A DNA stretch of 64,000 nt from Indioceanicola profundi (GTDB lineage Bacteria > Pseudomonadota > Alphaproteobacteria > Azospirillales > Azospirillaceae), in assembly GCF_003568845.1 (NCBI RefSeq), contig NZ_CP030126.1, positions 2,445,001 to 2,509,000 on the forward strand, read 5' to 3'. Positions 53,065 through 61,637 of the stretch are shown here, one piece after another (position 1 is the stretch's first letter; the number at the start of each line of letters is the position of its first letter). The notes below the pieces were generated by a model. The model did not search any database, had not been told where the DNA came from, and was given only the letters and a program-made list of their open reading frames with translations. The position numbers and the translations under genes are program-made.

Positions 53065-54567
53065 TCAGGGGCTCCCCCGGTTGTCGTTCCGGTTCAGCAT
53101 GTGCGCAGCGCCGGTCGTCAGGTCTTCCGACCTGTCGAACGTGTCCGCCAGGACGATACCGCCGCTGGTGATCTGGAATTCACGGATGCGGGCGTCGAAC
53201 TGGCTGTCCCGCATCTTCAGGATCGATATCAGCCGCCGCATCTGCGCCCGGTATTCGACGAAGCGCATCAGGATCAGATTCTCCACGATGCTGGAGAATT
53301 CCGGAGCCGGTGAGTACACCACGGGGCCGATCATCTCCCGCAGTTCCCAGGTTGCGAAGGTCGTGACCCCCAGGGCCCGCAACTCGTTCGACAGGGCCGT
53401 GAAGAAGGGCTCTATCCGGTCGGGATGCCCGGCGGCCCGCTGGAATCCGCTGAACCCGTCGATGACCAGGCGCTTCACGCCCCGGCGCAGCACGGCTTCG
53501 CGGAGCCGGTGCGCCAGACCGTCCAGCAGGTTCTCCGTCGGCGGCTGCCACAGCATCTCCAGAGCGCCGCTCCGGAACAGGCCGGAGAGGTCGAGACCGA
53601 TGGAGGCCGCCTTGGTCTCCAGCCGGGGTTGCGTCTCGTAGAAGCCGAAGAACAGCCCCGGCTCCTCGGCGCTGGAGCTGGCGATGAACTGAAGGGCCAG
53701 GGTGGTCTTGCCCGTGCCGGACGGCCCCATGGCGAGCGTCAGCGCCCGCGCCGGCAGCCCGCCCCCGATCATGGCGTCCAGGTCCGGGACGCCGCTGACG
53801 GTCCGTTCGATGCCCGGGCCGTCCGGGACGGACGGGGTGGCGAACTCGGCCTCGAACCGGGGATGGACGACGATGCCCCTCTGCTGGATCTGGAACTGGT
53901 GCAGCCCCCGCAGATGCGCCCCGCCCCTGAATTTGGAAACGGAAAGCGTGCGGACGGCGCGAGCGCCGACCACATCGTCGGACAAGGCGATGACCCCGTC
54001 CACCATGGTGTGCTCCGGTGCCACCTCTCCCAGATTGGCGCTGGTCAGCAGCAGGACGGTGCAGTTGGCGAATTCTCCATGGGTCTGGAGCTGCTGGAGG
54101 AAGACTTTGAGGTCCAGATCGGATGGAGCGGACTCCCGCACGTTCAGCAGACCGTCCAGGACCAGCAGGGTCGTCCCCATCCGTCCGATCTCATCCCGCA
54201 GCAGCCCGACCAGCCCGTCCAGACCCCCGTCCCGCAAGGCCATATGGCCGCTGATGTAGCTGACGCCCGACGGCACCAGGCCGGCATCGAAGAAGTCCAG
54301 CTCTGACAGATTTCCGATCAGCCGGGCATGCGATTCCGCGAGCAGGGTGACATACAGGACCGTGCCGCCGGATTTCGCATGGTGGAAACAGATATGGTTC
54401 GCGAGGATGGTCTTACCGGCGCCCGGACGGCCCTGGAGGATATAGGTGCGGCTGCGGATCAGGCCGCCTTTCAGGACGCGGTCCAATCCCTCGATGCCGG
54501 TTTCAACCCGTTCGTCGGCCTGCACGAGCACACTCCCTGGTTCCCGGATGTGGATCATCGGCCGCAA
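53065..54567 (-). CDS. KaiC-like double ATPase (RecA superfamily)
   Basis: The 500-residue protein has two KaiC/RadA-type domains. CI holds Walker A GRPGAGKT (about 46-53), then VTLLAESHARL and VLDGLLNVRES; CII holds GPSGTGKTTLALQF and FFGFYETQPRL, where KaiC has its paired catalytic Glu; here only one Glu is seen in each. Cyanobacterial KaiC is the clock ATPase/autokinase; many non-cyanobacterial homologues act without KaiA or KaiB, and neither is present here. The start is TTG 54567, with AAGGAG six bases before; ATG 54558 is the alternative. It heads a transcript with a receiver gene. Confidence 0.88.
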   Translation of the reverse strand: MRPMIHIREPGSVLVQADERVETGIEGLDRVLKGGLIRSRTYILQGRPGAGKTILANHICFHHAKSGGTVLYVTLLAESHARLIGNLSELDFFDAGLVPSGVSYISGHMALRDGGLDGLVGLLRDEIGRMGTTLLVLDGLLNVRESAPSDLDLKVFLQQLQTHGEFANCTVLLLTSANLGEVAPEHTMVDGVIALSDDVVGARAVRTLSVSKFRGGAHLRGLHQFQIQQRGIVVHPRFEAEFATPSVPDGPGIERTVSGVPDLDAMIGGGLPARALTLAMGPSGTGKTTLALQFIASSSAEEPGLFFGFYETQPRLETKAASIGLDLSGLFRSGALEMLWQPPTENLLDGLAHRLREAVLRRGVKRLVIDGFSGFQRAAGHPDRIEPFFTALSNELRALGVTTFATWELREMIGPVVYSPAPEFSSIVENLILMRFVEYRAQMRRLISILKMRDSQFDARIREFQITSGGIVLADTFDRSEDLTTGAAHMLNRNDNRGSP

Positions 54568-54915
54568 CCGGCGCTCCTTCCCTGCTGCCACGGGCGAAGC
54601 TTGGCCGACGAACAAACAACGTCGCAACTCGTTACGACGAAATATACCCCCTATCCGGATTAGCACGTCCGGAAGGAATGGGAAACCCGGCGAAAGGGGG
54701 TCAGGATATCGGGCGCATGGCCTAACCGGGTCGACAGGCTTTCCACGCTCCGTCAGACTGGAACGGCAAAGTTAACAATGACGGGCCGATCCGCAAGGCC
54801 CGCGCGACCTAATCCGGGGGAGGATCATGACGGGAACAACGGCGCAGAACCGGCCCGGGCTGTTGCGGCAGGCAGGCCCTTACGCACCGACGATTTCCAG
54901 CCGGGCGGGCCGGGC
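54568..54915. other. Divergent region between kaiC-like and MFS genes
   Basis: There is no gene in these 348 bases. The patch near 54630-54660 is visibly AT-richer and is the likely promoter area of the kaiC-like gene. I could not assign a promoter or operator with confidence. An ATG at 54778 in frame with the MFS gene is not supported by hydrophobic sequence. Confidence 0.5.
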
Positions 54916-56157
54916 ATGACCGCACAGTCCGCCGGGGCCGCCCCGCCCCTGGCCGGCAAGGCGCGATCCCTGACGCTGCTGGCCCTGACCGAGGTCCTGG
55001 CGCTCGGCCTCTGGTTCTCGGCCACCGCGGTGGTGCCGGAGTTGGAGGCGGATGTCGGGCTGAGCGCGTTCCAGGCTTCCCTCTTCACCAGCGCCGTGCA
55101 GGCCGGGTTCGTCGCCGGCACGCTTGGCAGCGCTCTTCTCGGGCTGGCCGACCGGATCGACCCCCGCCGGCTCTTCGCCGCCTCCGCCCTGATCGCGGCA
55201 TTGGCGAATGCCGGCATCCTGCTGGTCGACCCGGCCACGGCCGCGGTTCCCGCCCTGCGTTTCGTCACCGGCATCTGCATGGCCGGCATCTATCCCGTCG
55301 GGATGCGCATCGCGGCCACCTGGGCCAGGGGCGATCTCGGCCTGCTGGTCGGGTTGCTGGTCGGCGCGCTGACCCTCGGCTCCGCCTCGCCGCATCTGAT
55401 CAACGCCATCGGCGGCATCGAGTGGCGTTGGGTCATCGGCGCCGCTTCGGCGGGGGCGGTCGTCGCCGCAGTGGCCATCAGCGGCGCCGGGCTGGGTCCC
55501 GCCATGGGCAAGGCGCCGCCATTCCGGCCGGCGGCGGCCCTCATCGCATGGCGCGATCCGGCGCTGCGTCTGGCCAATATCGGGTATCTGGGCCACATGT
55601 GGGAGCTTTACGCCATGTGGTCGTGGCTGGCCCTGTTCCTGGTCAGCAGCTTCACGGCGGCAGGCGTGCAGGCGGCGGATGCGTCCGGCTGGGCGCGGCT
55701 GGTCACCTTTGCGGCCATGGCGCTGGGCGGGCTGGGCTGCGTGGCGGCCGGCGCGATCGCCGACCGTATCGGCCGCACCGCCGTCACCGCCGGCGCCATG
55801 GCCATCAGCGGCGGCTGCGCCCTTCTGATCGGCTTCCTGCACGGCGCGCCGCCCGCGCTGGTAATCGCCGTCTGTCTGGTCTGGGGCATAACCATCGTGG
55901 CGGACTCCGCCCAGTTCTCCGCCAGCGTGGCGGAGTTGTCGGACCGGACGCTCACCGGCACCATGCTGACCATCCAGACCAGTGCCGGTTTTCTTCTGAC
56001 ACTGTTCAGCATTCATCTGGTGGGATGGCTCGCGGACAGCTTCGGCTGGGCCAATGCCTTCGCCGTGCTCGCAGCCGGCCCGGCAGTGGGCGTGTGGGCG
56101 ATGCTGCGCCTGCGCGGACGCCCCGAATCCATGCGTCTCGCCGCGGGCCGGAGGTGA
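54916..56157 (+). CDS. MFS transporter (CynX/NimT- or AraJ-like)
   Basis: The 413-residue protein has about twelve hydrophobic helices, an opening LLALTEVLALGLWFSATAVVPEL, and the loop LLGLADRIDPRRLFAAS (motif A-like). The middle stretch ANIGYLGHMWELYAMWSWL is characteristic of a group of MFS permeases of unknown substrate. ATG 54916 starts at the hydrophilic leader before the first helix; the ribosome site is weak. It is divergent from the kaiC-like gene; no functional link is evident. Confidence 0.87.
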   Translation: MTAQSAGAAPPLAGKARSLTLLALTEVLALGLWFSATAVVPELEADVGLSAFQASLFTSAVQAGFVAGTLGSALLGLADRIDPRRLFAASALIAALANAGILLVDPATAAVPALRFVTGICMAGIYPVGMRIAATWARGDLGLLVGLLVGALTLGSASPHLINAIGGIEWRWVIGAASAGAVVAAVAISGAGLGPAMGKAPPFRPAAALIAWRDPALRLANIGYLGHMWELYAMWSWLALFLVSSFTAAGVQAADASGWARLVTFAAMALGGLGCVAAGAIADRIGRTAVTAGAMAISGGCALLIGFLHGAPPALVIAVCLVWGITIVADSAQFSASVAELSDRTLTGTMLTIQTSAGFLLTLFSIHLVGWLADSFGWANAFAVLAAGPAVGVWAMLRLRGRPESMRLAAGRR

Positions 56158-56281
56158 CGGCCCGAGTGAGTTGATCCCTTTGGCTGGGCCTCAAGCCATA
56201 CGCCCTATGCGCTATGGCCGGACATCATAAGGTAGGTCTTATATACCCCGCCCGGATTTTCGAGGTGTTGGAGTTCAGTAC

Positions 56282-58246
56282 ATGGTCACTGCCCAGGAGC
56301 CGAGCCACTCATTAGCGGCGGTGGAGGAGATGAGCTTTCGCCGGCTCGTCGACTCCATTACCGACTATGCCATCTATATGCTCGACTCACAGGGGATCAT
56401 CAGCACCTGGAACCAGGGGGCGCAGCGATTCAAGGGCTACACCGCGGCGGAAATTCTGGGCCAGCATTTCTCCCGCTTCTATACCGAAGAGGACAAGCTG
56501 GCCGGCGAGCCTGCGCGCGCGCTCCACGCCGCTGCCCACGAGGGCAAATACGAGAAGGAAGGCTGGCGCGTCCGCAAGGGGGGGGAGCGGTTCTGGGCCC
56601 ATGTGGTCATCGACCCGATCAGGGACGAGGACGGGAAGCTGATCGGCTTCGCCAAGATCACCCGCGACGTTACCGAACGGCGCAATACCCAGCAGGCCCT
56701 GCTGGAGAGCGAGAAGCGATTCAGCCTGCTGGTGCAGGGCGTGACCGACTATGCCATCTACATGCTGGACCCGCAGGGGCATGTCACCAACTGGAACGGG
56801 GGAGCGAACCGGATCAAAGGCTATGCGGCCGAGGAGATCATCGGGCAGCACTTCTCCCGCTTCTATACGCCCGAGGACCGGTCGGCGGGCCTGCCGTTCC
56901 AGGCCCTGAAGATCGCTGAGCGCGAAGGCAAGTATGAGAAGGAAGGCTGGCGCATCCGCAAGGACGGCACCCGCTTCTGGGCCCATGTGATCATCGATGC
57001 GATCCGGGACGAGAACGGGAAGCTGATCGGCTTCGCCAAGGTCACTCGCGACATCACCGAGCGCAAGGAGGCGCAGGAGGCTTTGGAGCAGGCGCGTGAG
57101 GCGCTGGTCCAGGCCCAGAAGATGGAAGCGGTGGGCCAGCTGACCGGCGGAATCGCGCACGATTTCAACAATCTGCTCCAGGCCCTCGGCGGCTGCCTGA
57201 CGATGATCGCGCGCCGCACCGACCAGCCGGATATCCAACCGCTGCTCCAGGCCGGCAGACAGGCGGTGGACCGCGGGGCCAAGCTGGTGCAGCAGCTCAT
57301 GACCTTCGCCCGGGGGGAAAGCCTGCGTCCGGAAACGCTGGCCTTGCCCGACCGCATCCTGGGCATGGCAGGCCTTCTGGAGCGCGTCCTGCGCGCCGAT
57401 ATCCGTCTCAATACCCGCTTCACGCCCGATCTCTGGCCGGTCGACCTGGACCCGACCCAGTTCGAACTGGCCATCATCAACCTGGCCGTCAACGCCCGCG
57501 ACGCCATGCCGAACGGCGGATCGCTGCTGATCAAGGCGGAGAATGTCACGCTGCCGCCCGGTAACCCGCGGGGGTTGGAGGGGGATTTCGTCCACCTGTC
57601 CGTAGCCGATACCGGCACCGGCATGCCGGCGGAGGTGAAGATACGGGCCTTCGACCCGTTCTTCACCACCAAGGAGGTGGGGAAAGGTTCCGGCCTCGGG
57701 CTGGCGCAGGTTTATGGGCTGGCGCACCAGGGCGGAGGCACCGCCTGGATCGACAGCGAGGAAGGCCGCGGCACGACCATCAACCTGCTGCTGAAGCGGT
57801 CCCATTCCCTTCCGCGACAAGCGGTCGACCGCAGCCGCGCTCTGCCCAAGGCACAGCGCGGCGGTCATATCCTGCTCGTGGAGGACGATCCCGTGGTGGC
57901 ATCCACGGTCGCGGCGGCGCTGGAGGATGCCGGGCTGATGGTGACCCGGGTGGTCACCGCCGACGAGGCCCTGCCGCTGCTGGCGGGCGCCGATGCCATC
58001 GATCTGCTGTTTTCCGACGTGATCATGCCGGGCCGGATCAGCGGGATCGACCTGGCCCAGGAGGCCCGCCGCCTACGCCCCGGCCTGCCGGTCATCCTGA
58101 CGACCGGCTACAGCGGCAATGTCGCGGACGCAGAAGGCATCCGCATCCTGCCAAAGCCCTATCGGATCGACGAGCTGGTCGATGTGCTGGCCCGTGAAAT
58201 GAGCGGTGCCAAGCCGCTGGCCCCGGTGGCGGAATCCCAGCCCTGA
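56282..58246 (+). CDS. Tandem-PAS hybrid histidine kinase with receiver
   Basis: The 654-residue soluble protein has two very similar PAS/PAC domains (about 17-140 and 143-265); both contain GQHFSRFYT, KYEKEGWR and KLIGFAK, so one is a recent duplicate of the other. The HisKA domain has the acceptor His in GIAHDFNNLLQ, the HATPase has INLAVNARDAMP and GSGLGLAQVYGLA, and a receiver ends the protein (LLVEDDPVVAS, Asp in LLFSDVIMPG, Lys in LPKPY). ATG 56282 follows a 124-base gap; no membrane segment is seen. The kinase is related to that at 50468 in its ATPase and receiver. Confidence 0.92.
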   Translation: MVTAQEPSHSLAAVEEMSFRRLVDSITDYAIYMLDSQGIISTWNQGAQRFKGYTAAEILGQHFSRFYTEEDKLAGEPARALHAAAHEGKYEKEGWRVRKGGERFWAHVVIDPIRDEDGKLIGFAKITRDVTERRNTQQALLESEKRFSLLVQGVTDYAIYMLDPQGHVTNWNGGANRIKGYAAEEIIGQHFSRFYTPEDRSAGLPFQALKIAEREGKYEKEGWRIRKDGTRFWAHVIIDAIRDENGKLIGFAKVTRDITERKEAQEALEQAREALVQAQKMEAVGQLTGGIAHDFNNLLQALGGCLTMIARRTDQPDIQPLLQAGRQAVDRGAKLVQQLMTFARGESLRPETLALPDRILGMAGLLERVLRADIRLNTRFTPDLWPVDLDPTQFELAIINLAVNARDAMPNGGSLLIKAENVTLPPGNPRGLEGDFVHLSVADTGTGMPAEVKIRAFDPFFTTKEVGKGSGLGLAQVYGLAHQGGGTAWIDSEEGRGTTINLLLKRSHSLPRQAVDRSRALPKAQRGGHILLVEDDPVVASTVAAALEDAGLMVTRVVTADEALPLLAGADAIDLLFSDVIMPGRISGIDLAQEARRLRPGLPVILTTGYSGNVADAEGIRILPKPYRIDELVDVLAREMSGAKPLAPVAESQP

Positions 58247-58264
58247 AGCCGGCGTCATGCCGGA

Positions 58265-58597
58265 TCAGCACGGGCAGGCGTCCAGCACCCGGAGCGGCCA
58301 GAACAGCTCCACCGCATAGCTGAGGGCCAGGAACGCCGCCGCCTCGTCCCAGGAGGTGAAATGCTCCGCCAGCAACGGCTGGCTTCGCAGGATCGCGACG
58401 CCGACCGCCCCGAGGCCGGCGATGAACAGGAGCTGGCTCAGCGCGGCGGGAACCATGGGCAGCGGCAGCAGCGAGGCGAAGAACAGGCTCAGCGCCACGG
58501 CAAGCCCGACGCGGAGCATGGCGGTTTCATTGGGATCGTGCGGCTCCCGCCCCTCGCCCCGGCCGCCCTGCCAGTCCCGTGGATCGTAGACATGCAT
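58265..58597 (-). CDS. Small membrane protein in hsp20 operon
   Basis: The 110-residue protein has a charged N-terminus (YDPRDWQGGRGEGREPHD) and about three hydrophobic segments (LRVGLAVALSLFFASLL; LLFIAGLGAVGVAIL; FLALSYAVELFW). It ends DACPC. It matches no family I recognise. ATG 58597 has a GGGAGGGG site. It follows the NDUFS4-like gene by eleven bases and is probably the last gene of an operon beginning with hsp20. Confidence 0.7.
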   Translation of the reverse strand: MHVYDPRDWQGGRGEGREPHDPNETAMLRVGLAVALSLFFASLLPLPMVPAALSQLLFIAGLGAVGVAILRSQPLLAEHFTSWDEAAAFLALSYAVELFWPLRVLDACPC

Positions 58598-58608
58598 CGC
58601 CCCCTCCC

Positions 58609-59250
58609 TCATGCGGACAGGCGGCGTCCATGGGGGTGCATGAACAGAAGCACCGTGCCGGCCAGCCGCTCCCGCATGCGCCGTGCGGCAAGGGCGTCCG
58701 GGAAGGGCGATGCGGAGAGCTCCGGCATGCCGTCGTCACTTGCACGGTCGAACAGCAACCCATCTAGGCAGGCCTCCTCGATCATGTCCCCTATGGCCGG
58801 CCTCAACTCCGCGGCGGCGCGCTCCTCCCGTCCGGGGGCGCAGGCAGTCTCCTCCTCCAGATAGAGCTGCCAGTCGCTATTGACGGCCGCATCCATCTGC
58901 GCGGCCGTGCGGGGCGGCTTGGCCGGCTGCCGCTGCCGCGCCGGAACCTCGGCAATCTCCAGCCCTTGCCGGGCGGCGAAGCGCAGCGCCGCCTCGCGGG
59001 TGGAGAACCGGATTTCCACATGCCGCAACGGATCGTCCCCGGCAATCCATCCCATCAGCGGCTCCAGCCACTGGGGACGCGCCGGCTCGATCGTCAGAAT
59101 CCAGGGCCGCGCCGTCCCACTCCTGCCGGCGGTTCCCCGTCCCCGGAAGGAGAGCCAGGCCAGCGTGCCCGGCGGGAAGCGCCCGGCGTTGGCGACGGGC
59201 TTCAGGAATTCGGTCGGAAAGCTGCTTTCCCTCTTCGGCATCTCCTGCAT
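58609..59250 (-). CDS. Protein with NDUFS4-like (ETC complex I subunit) domain
   Basis: The 213-residue protein carries, at about residues 49-102, a domain of the NADH dehydrogenase Fe-S protein 4 type: RPWILTIEP, then the hallmark LEPLMGWIAGDDPLRHVEI, FSTREAALRFAARQGLEI. Alphaproteobacterial complex I has an NDUFS4 homologue of about 100 residues near its end; this one is twice as long, with a C-terminal helical extension (about 115-213) rich in Arg, Glu and Met. It is not in a nuo operon but between hsp20 and a small membrane protein. ATG 59250 has GGGGAGG. Function is uncertain. Confidence 0.75.
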   Translation of the reverse strand: MQEMPKRESSFPTEFLKPVANAGRFPPGTLAWLSFRGRGTAGRSGTARPWILTIEPARPQWLEPLMGWIAGDDPLRHVEIRFSTREAALRFAARQGLEIAEVPARQRQPAKPPRTAAQMDAAVNSDWQLYLEEETACAPGREERAAAELRPAIGDMIEEACLDGLLFDRASDDGMPELSASPFPDALAARRMRERLAGTVLLFMHPHGRRLSA

Positions 59251-59327
59251 TGCGGCCTCCCCTATCGGCAAGGCCCCCGGCGGCCGTAGCCAGCCGGCCG
59301 CCGGGGCGCAACTCGGAAATACGCGCG

Positions 59328-59831
59328 TCACGCGGCGACGCGCCGCTCCTCATTGTTCTGGACCATGACGTCCTCGGCCATGCCAGGCTTGTGCTCCAGC
59401 GCCGGGCCGGAGGCCGGGCCGCTGATGGCGATGCGGCGGGGCTTCAGCGCCTCGGGCACATTGCGCACCAGTTCGATGGTCAACAGCCCGTTTTCCAGCC
59501 GCGCGTCGCGGACCTCGATATGATCTGCCAAGCTGAAGCGCCGTTCGAAGGGGCGTAGCGCCAAGCCGCGGTGCAGGACCTCAGCCCGGTCCTCGCCATT
59601 GCGGCGGCCGGTCACGACAAGCTGGTTCGGCTGCGCGGTGATGTTGATCTCATCCGGGCCGAAGCCGGCCACAGCCAGGGTGACGCGGTAACTGTCATCG
59701 CCGACCCGCTCGACATTGTAGGGCGGATAGCCGTCGGGCTCGGCCCGGGCCAGCCCTTCCAGCATGTCGAAGACGCGGTCGAAGCCGATGGCGGTTCGAT
59801 AGAAGGGTGAGAAGTCGAATGCGGTTCGCAT
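59328..59831 (-). CDS. Small heat shock protein Hsp20 (IbpA-like)
   Basis: The 167-residue chaperone begins MRTAFDFSPFYRTAIGFDR, the usual IbpA/HspH start. The alpha-crystallin domain follows with YNVERVGDDSYRVTLAVAGF, LVVTGRRN, RGLALRPFERRFSLADHIEV and NGLLTIELVRNVPEAL. It holds unfolded proteins under stress. ATG 59831 was chosen over ATG 59837: the AAGGAGG site is eight bases before it and the family begins here. A candidate sigma-32 promoter lies about 105 bases upstream. It heads an operon with the NDUFS4-like and small membrane genes. Confidence 0.93.
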   Translation of the reverse strand: MRTAFDFSPFYRTAIGFDRVFDMLEGLARAEPDGYPPYNVERVGDDSYRVTLAVAGFGPDEINITAQPNQLVVTGRRNGEDRAEVLHRGLALRPFERRFSLADHIEVRDARLENGLLTIELVRNVPEALKPRRIAISGPASGPALEHKPGMAEDVMVQNNEERRVAA

Positions 59832-59934
59832 GACCATATCCTCCTTGGAAGCGACATGGGACACGAAACTCGCCGCCACGGCCCACCGCGGCGGCAGCCG
59901 CCGGAACCCCATCCGGGCGTCCCGGCGTCATTCG

Positions 59935-59963
59935 ATCTAGGAAGCCGGAAACCGGCCATCAAG
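59935..59963 (-). promoter_or_regulatory. Candidate sigma-32 (RpoH) promoter of hsp20
   Basis: On the minus strand, CTTGAT (59958-59963) and CCTAGAT (59935-59941) are 16 bases apart, close to the alphaproteobacterial RpoH pattern CTTGA...CCCNAT. It leaves a leader of about 95 bases before the hsp20 start. The -10 match is imperfect. Confidence 0.45.
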
Positions 59964-60030
59964 CCCGGCTGGATTGCAGCGGTTGCATGAGGACGCTCTC
60001 TTTATCTGCGTCCGGCGCAGATGTCGGAAA

Positions 60031-60059
60031 GCCCCGGTTTCCCTTGGGAAAGCCGGGGC
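60031..60059 (-). terminator. Hairpin terminator after DUF4142 gene
   Basis: GCCCCGGTTTCCC and GGGAAAGCCGGGGC pair with one bulged base, directly beyond the stop at 60067. On the minus strand, TTTCC follows, a weak T-tract. Confidence 0.6.
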
Positions 60060-60066
60060 CGGCCGG

Positions 60067-60618
60067 TCAGCGTGAGGAGGCCGTCGACGAACCGATGTTC
60101 TGGTTGATCAACTGGAGCATGGCGATATGCGACTTGATCGCCGGAACGGATAGCAGCGGGATCACGGACTCGCGGCTCTCATTACCCGCCTTCTCGAGCA
60201 GGTTCTGATGCAGGGCCAGCAGCTCCTGGTGCGCTGTGGTCTGGGTATTCACAAACAGCTCGTCGAATTCCGCGCCCTGCGCCGACTGCAGGCGTTGCAT
60301 CGCCGCCTTCTTGTCGTCGGGAACCGTGGCCTCCGACGGGGACTCGCCCATGGCCTTCATGGCGGCCATGGTGTTCTGCTGTTCCTCCGCCTCAAGACGG
60401 GCGAACTCCTTGACGAGGGGGTCATTCGCCTGCTGAACGGCCATCTGGCTGCTCTGGAGCGAGGCCAGGGAGTTCGCGGCGATCATCATCTTGATATCGT
60501 CCTCGTCCATGTCGGCGACGGAACCACTTGCCGTCTGCGCCCAGGCGGCGCGGTGGATGCCCAGCGGGACGGCGATGCCGGCAGCGGCGACGGTCAGGAT
60601 CATGGCACGGCGGTGCAT
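60067..60618 (-). CDS. DUF4142 protein, exported
   Basis: The 183-residue protein has an N-terminal signal peptide (MHRRAMILTVAAAGIAVPL, ending AWAQ; about 1-28; possibly Tat-like with RR), then a helical DUF4142 domain. It shows the repeated phrases LASLQSSQMAVQQANDPLVKEFA and LFVNTQTTAHQELLALHQ, which form a ferritin-like bundle in this family. DUF4142 proteins are periplasmic and stress-associated, with unknown biochemistry. ATG 60618 has GGAGGAA upstream. Confidence 0.88.
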   Translation of the reverse strand: MHRRAMILTVAAAGIAVPLGIHRAAWAQTASGSVADMDEDDIKMMIAANSLASLQSSQMAVQQANDPLVKEFARLEAEEQQNTMAAMKAMGESPSEATVPDDKKAAMQRLQSAQGAEFDELFVNTQTTAHQELLALHQNLLEKAGNESRESVIPLLSVPAIKSHIAMLQLINQNIGSSTASSR

Positions 60619-60716
60619 CGTATTCCTCCGATTTGGTTCGGCCCGGCGTGTTCCCGCAGGGCTGCCCCGCAACCGGCGCGGAGGGGGACAGTTCCCCCCA
60701 CACGCGGACGATACCC

Positions 60717-61430
60717 TTATTGATCCGGGCTCGCCCGCAACCCGCGGATCGCCAGCGCCATCAGACAGGCTGCGGGGATCAGCAGGAAGAGCTGCCCCAT
60801 GGCCCTGTAGCCGAAGACGCCCAGCAGGCCGCCGACAAAGAAACTGCCCACTGTCGGGACATGCAGGGCCAGCTTGTCCAGGTCCGGCTTGGCGGAACCG
60901 GGAGCGCCCCGCGTCACCGCCCGATCCATCAGGTGGCCGAGTTCGATGCCGATATCCGTCACCATGCCGGTGACATGGGTGGTGCGGATGCGGGCGCCGG
61001 ACAGGCGCGTCACGATGGCGTTCTGCAGCCCCATCAGGAAGCTGAGCCCCAGGATCAGGATCAGCCCCCGCAAGGGACCCGGCACCAGCATGTCCAGCCA
61101 GGCCAGGGCGGCCAGCAGCACAGCCTCCGCCAGTACGCTGAAGGCGTAGATGCCCGTGAGCCCGCGCCGGAGCCCCAGGCTGATCAGCAAGGCGGAGGAG
61201 GCGGCGCCGGCGATAAAGAGGACGATGACGCCCAGCGCCAGGACGATGCCCGCCGGCTCGCCCAGCACAAGCTGGTCCGCCAGGGCCGAGACGGCACCCG
61301 TCATGTGCGAGACATAGTGGCCGGCGGCATAGAAGCCGGCTGCGTTCGCCGCCCCGGCTATGCCGGCCAGGGACCAGGCAAGCAGACGGTCGGAGGATTT
61401 CGTCCGCGCATCGCCTTGGCGCGTGAGCAT
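60717..61430 (-). CDS. DUF1275 (YoaK) membrane protein
   Basis: The 237-residue inner-membrane protein matches DUF1275: AGAANAAGFYAAGHYVSHMTGAVS in the first helix region, LSFLMGLQNAIVTRLSGARIRTTHVTGMVTDIG in the middle, and about six helices in all. The family is thought to transport something but the substrate is unknown. ATG 61430 was used; a GTG at 61439 is possible. It follows the DUF4142 gene upstream on the same strand, 98 bases away. The divergent aldo/keto reductase starts at 61638. Confidence 0.9.
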   Translation of the reverse strand: MLTRQGDARTKSSDRLLAWSLAGIAGAANAAGFYAAGHYVSHMTGAVSALADQLVLGEPAGIVLALGVIVLFIAGAASSALLISLGLRRGLTGIYAFSVLAEAVLLAALAWLDMLVPGPLRGLILILGLSFLMGLQNAIVTRLSGARIRTTHVTGMVTDIGIELGHLMDRAVTRGAPGSAKPDLDKLALHVPTVGSFFVGGLLGVFGYRAMGQLFLLIPAACLMALAIRGLRASPDQ

Positions 61431-61637
61431 CGGAGGCACCCTGAAGCTGGACCGGAAACAGAATACCGCGCAGCGGTAAATCTTCCATGAGTTGGATCAA
61501 CGGCCGCCCCGAAGTTCGCCGCCATCCATCGCTGCGTCAGCTTCGCGCGGGTCCTGACATACGGCCGGACGGGCTGTTGTCGGCCCGGCGTCACGTTCGC
61601 TGCATTGCAAGGGCCGCTGGAACGGAAGGAAGCAGAC

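Noticed and set aside
53065-54567. A circadian clock locus
   Set aside because: Neither kaiA nor kaiB is present, and the catalytic Glu pairs are partly missing, so only a KaiC-like ATPase is claimed.
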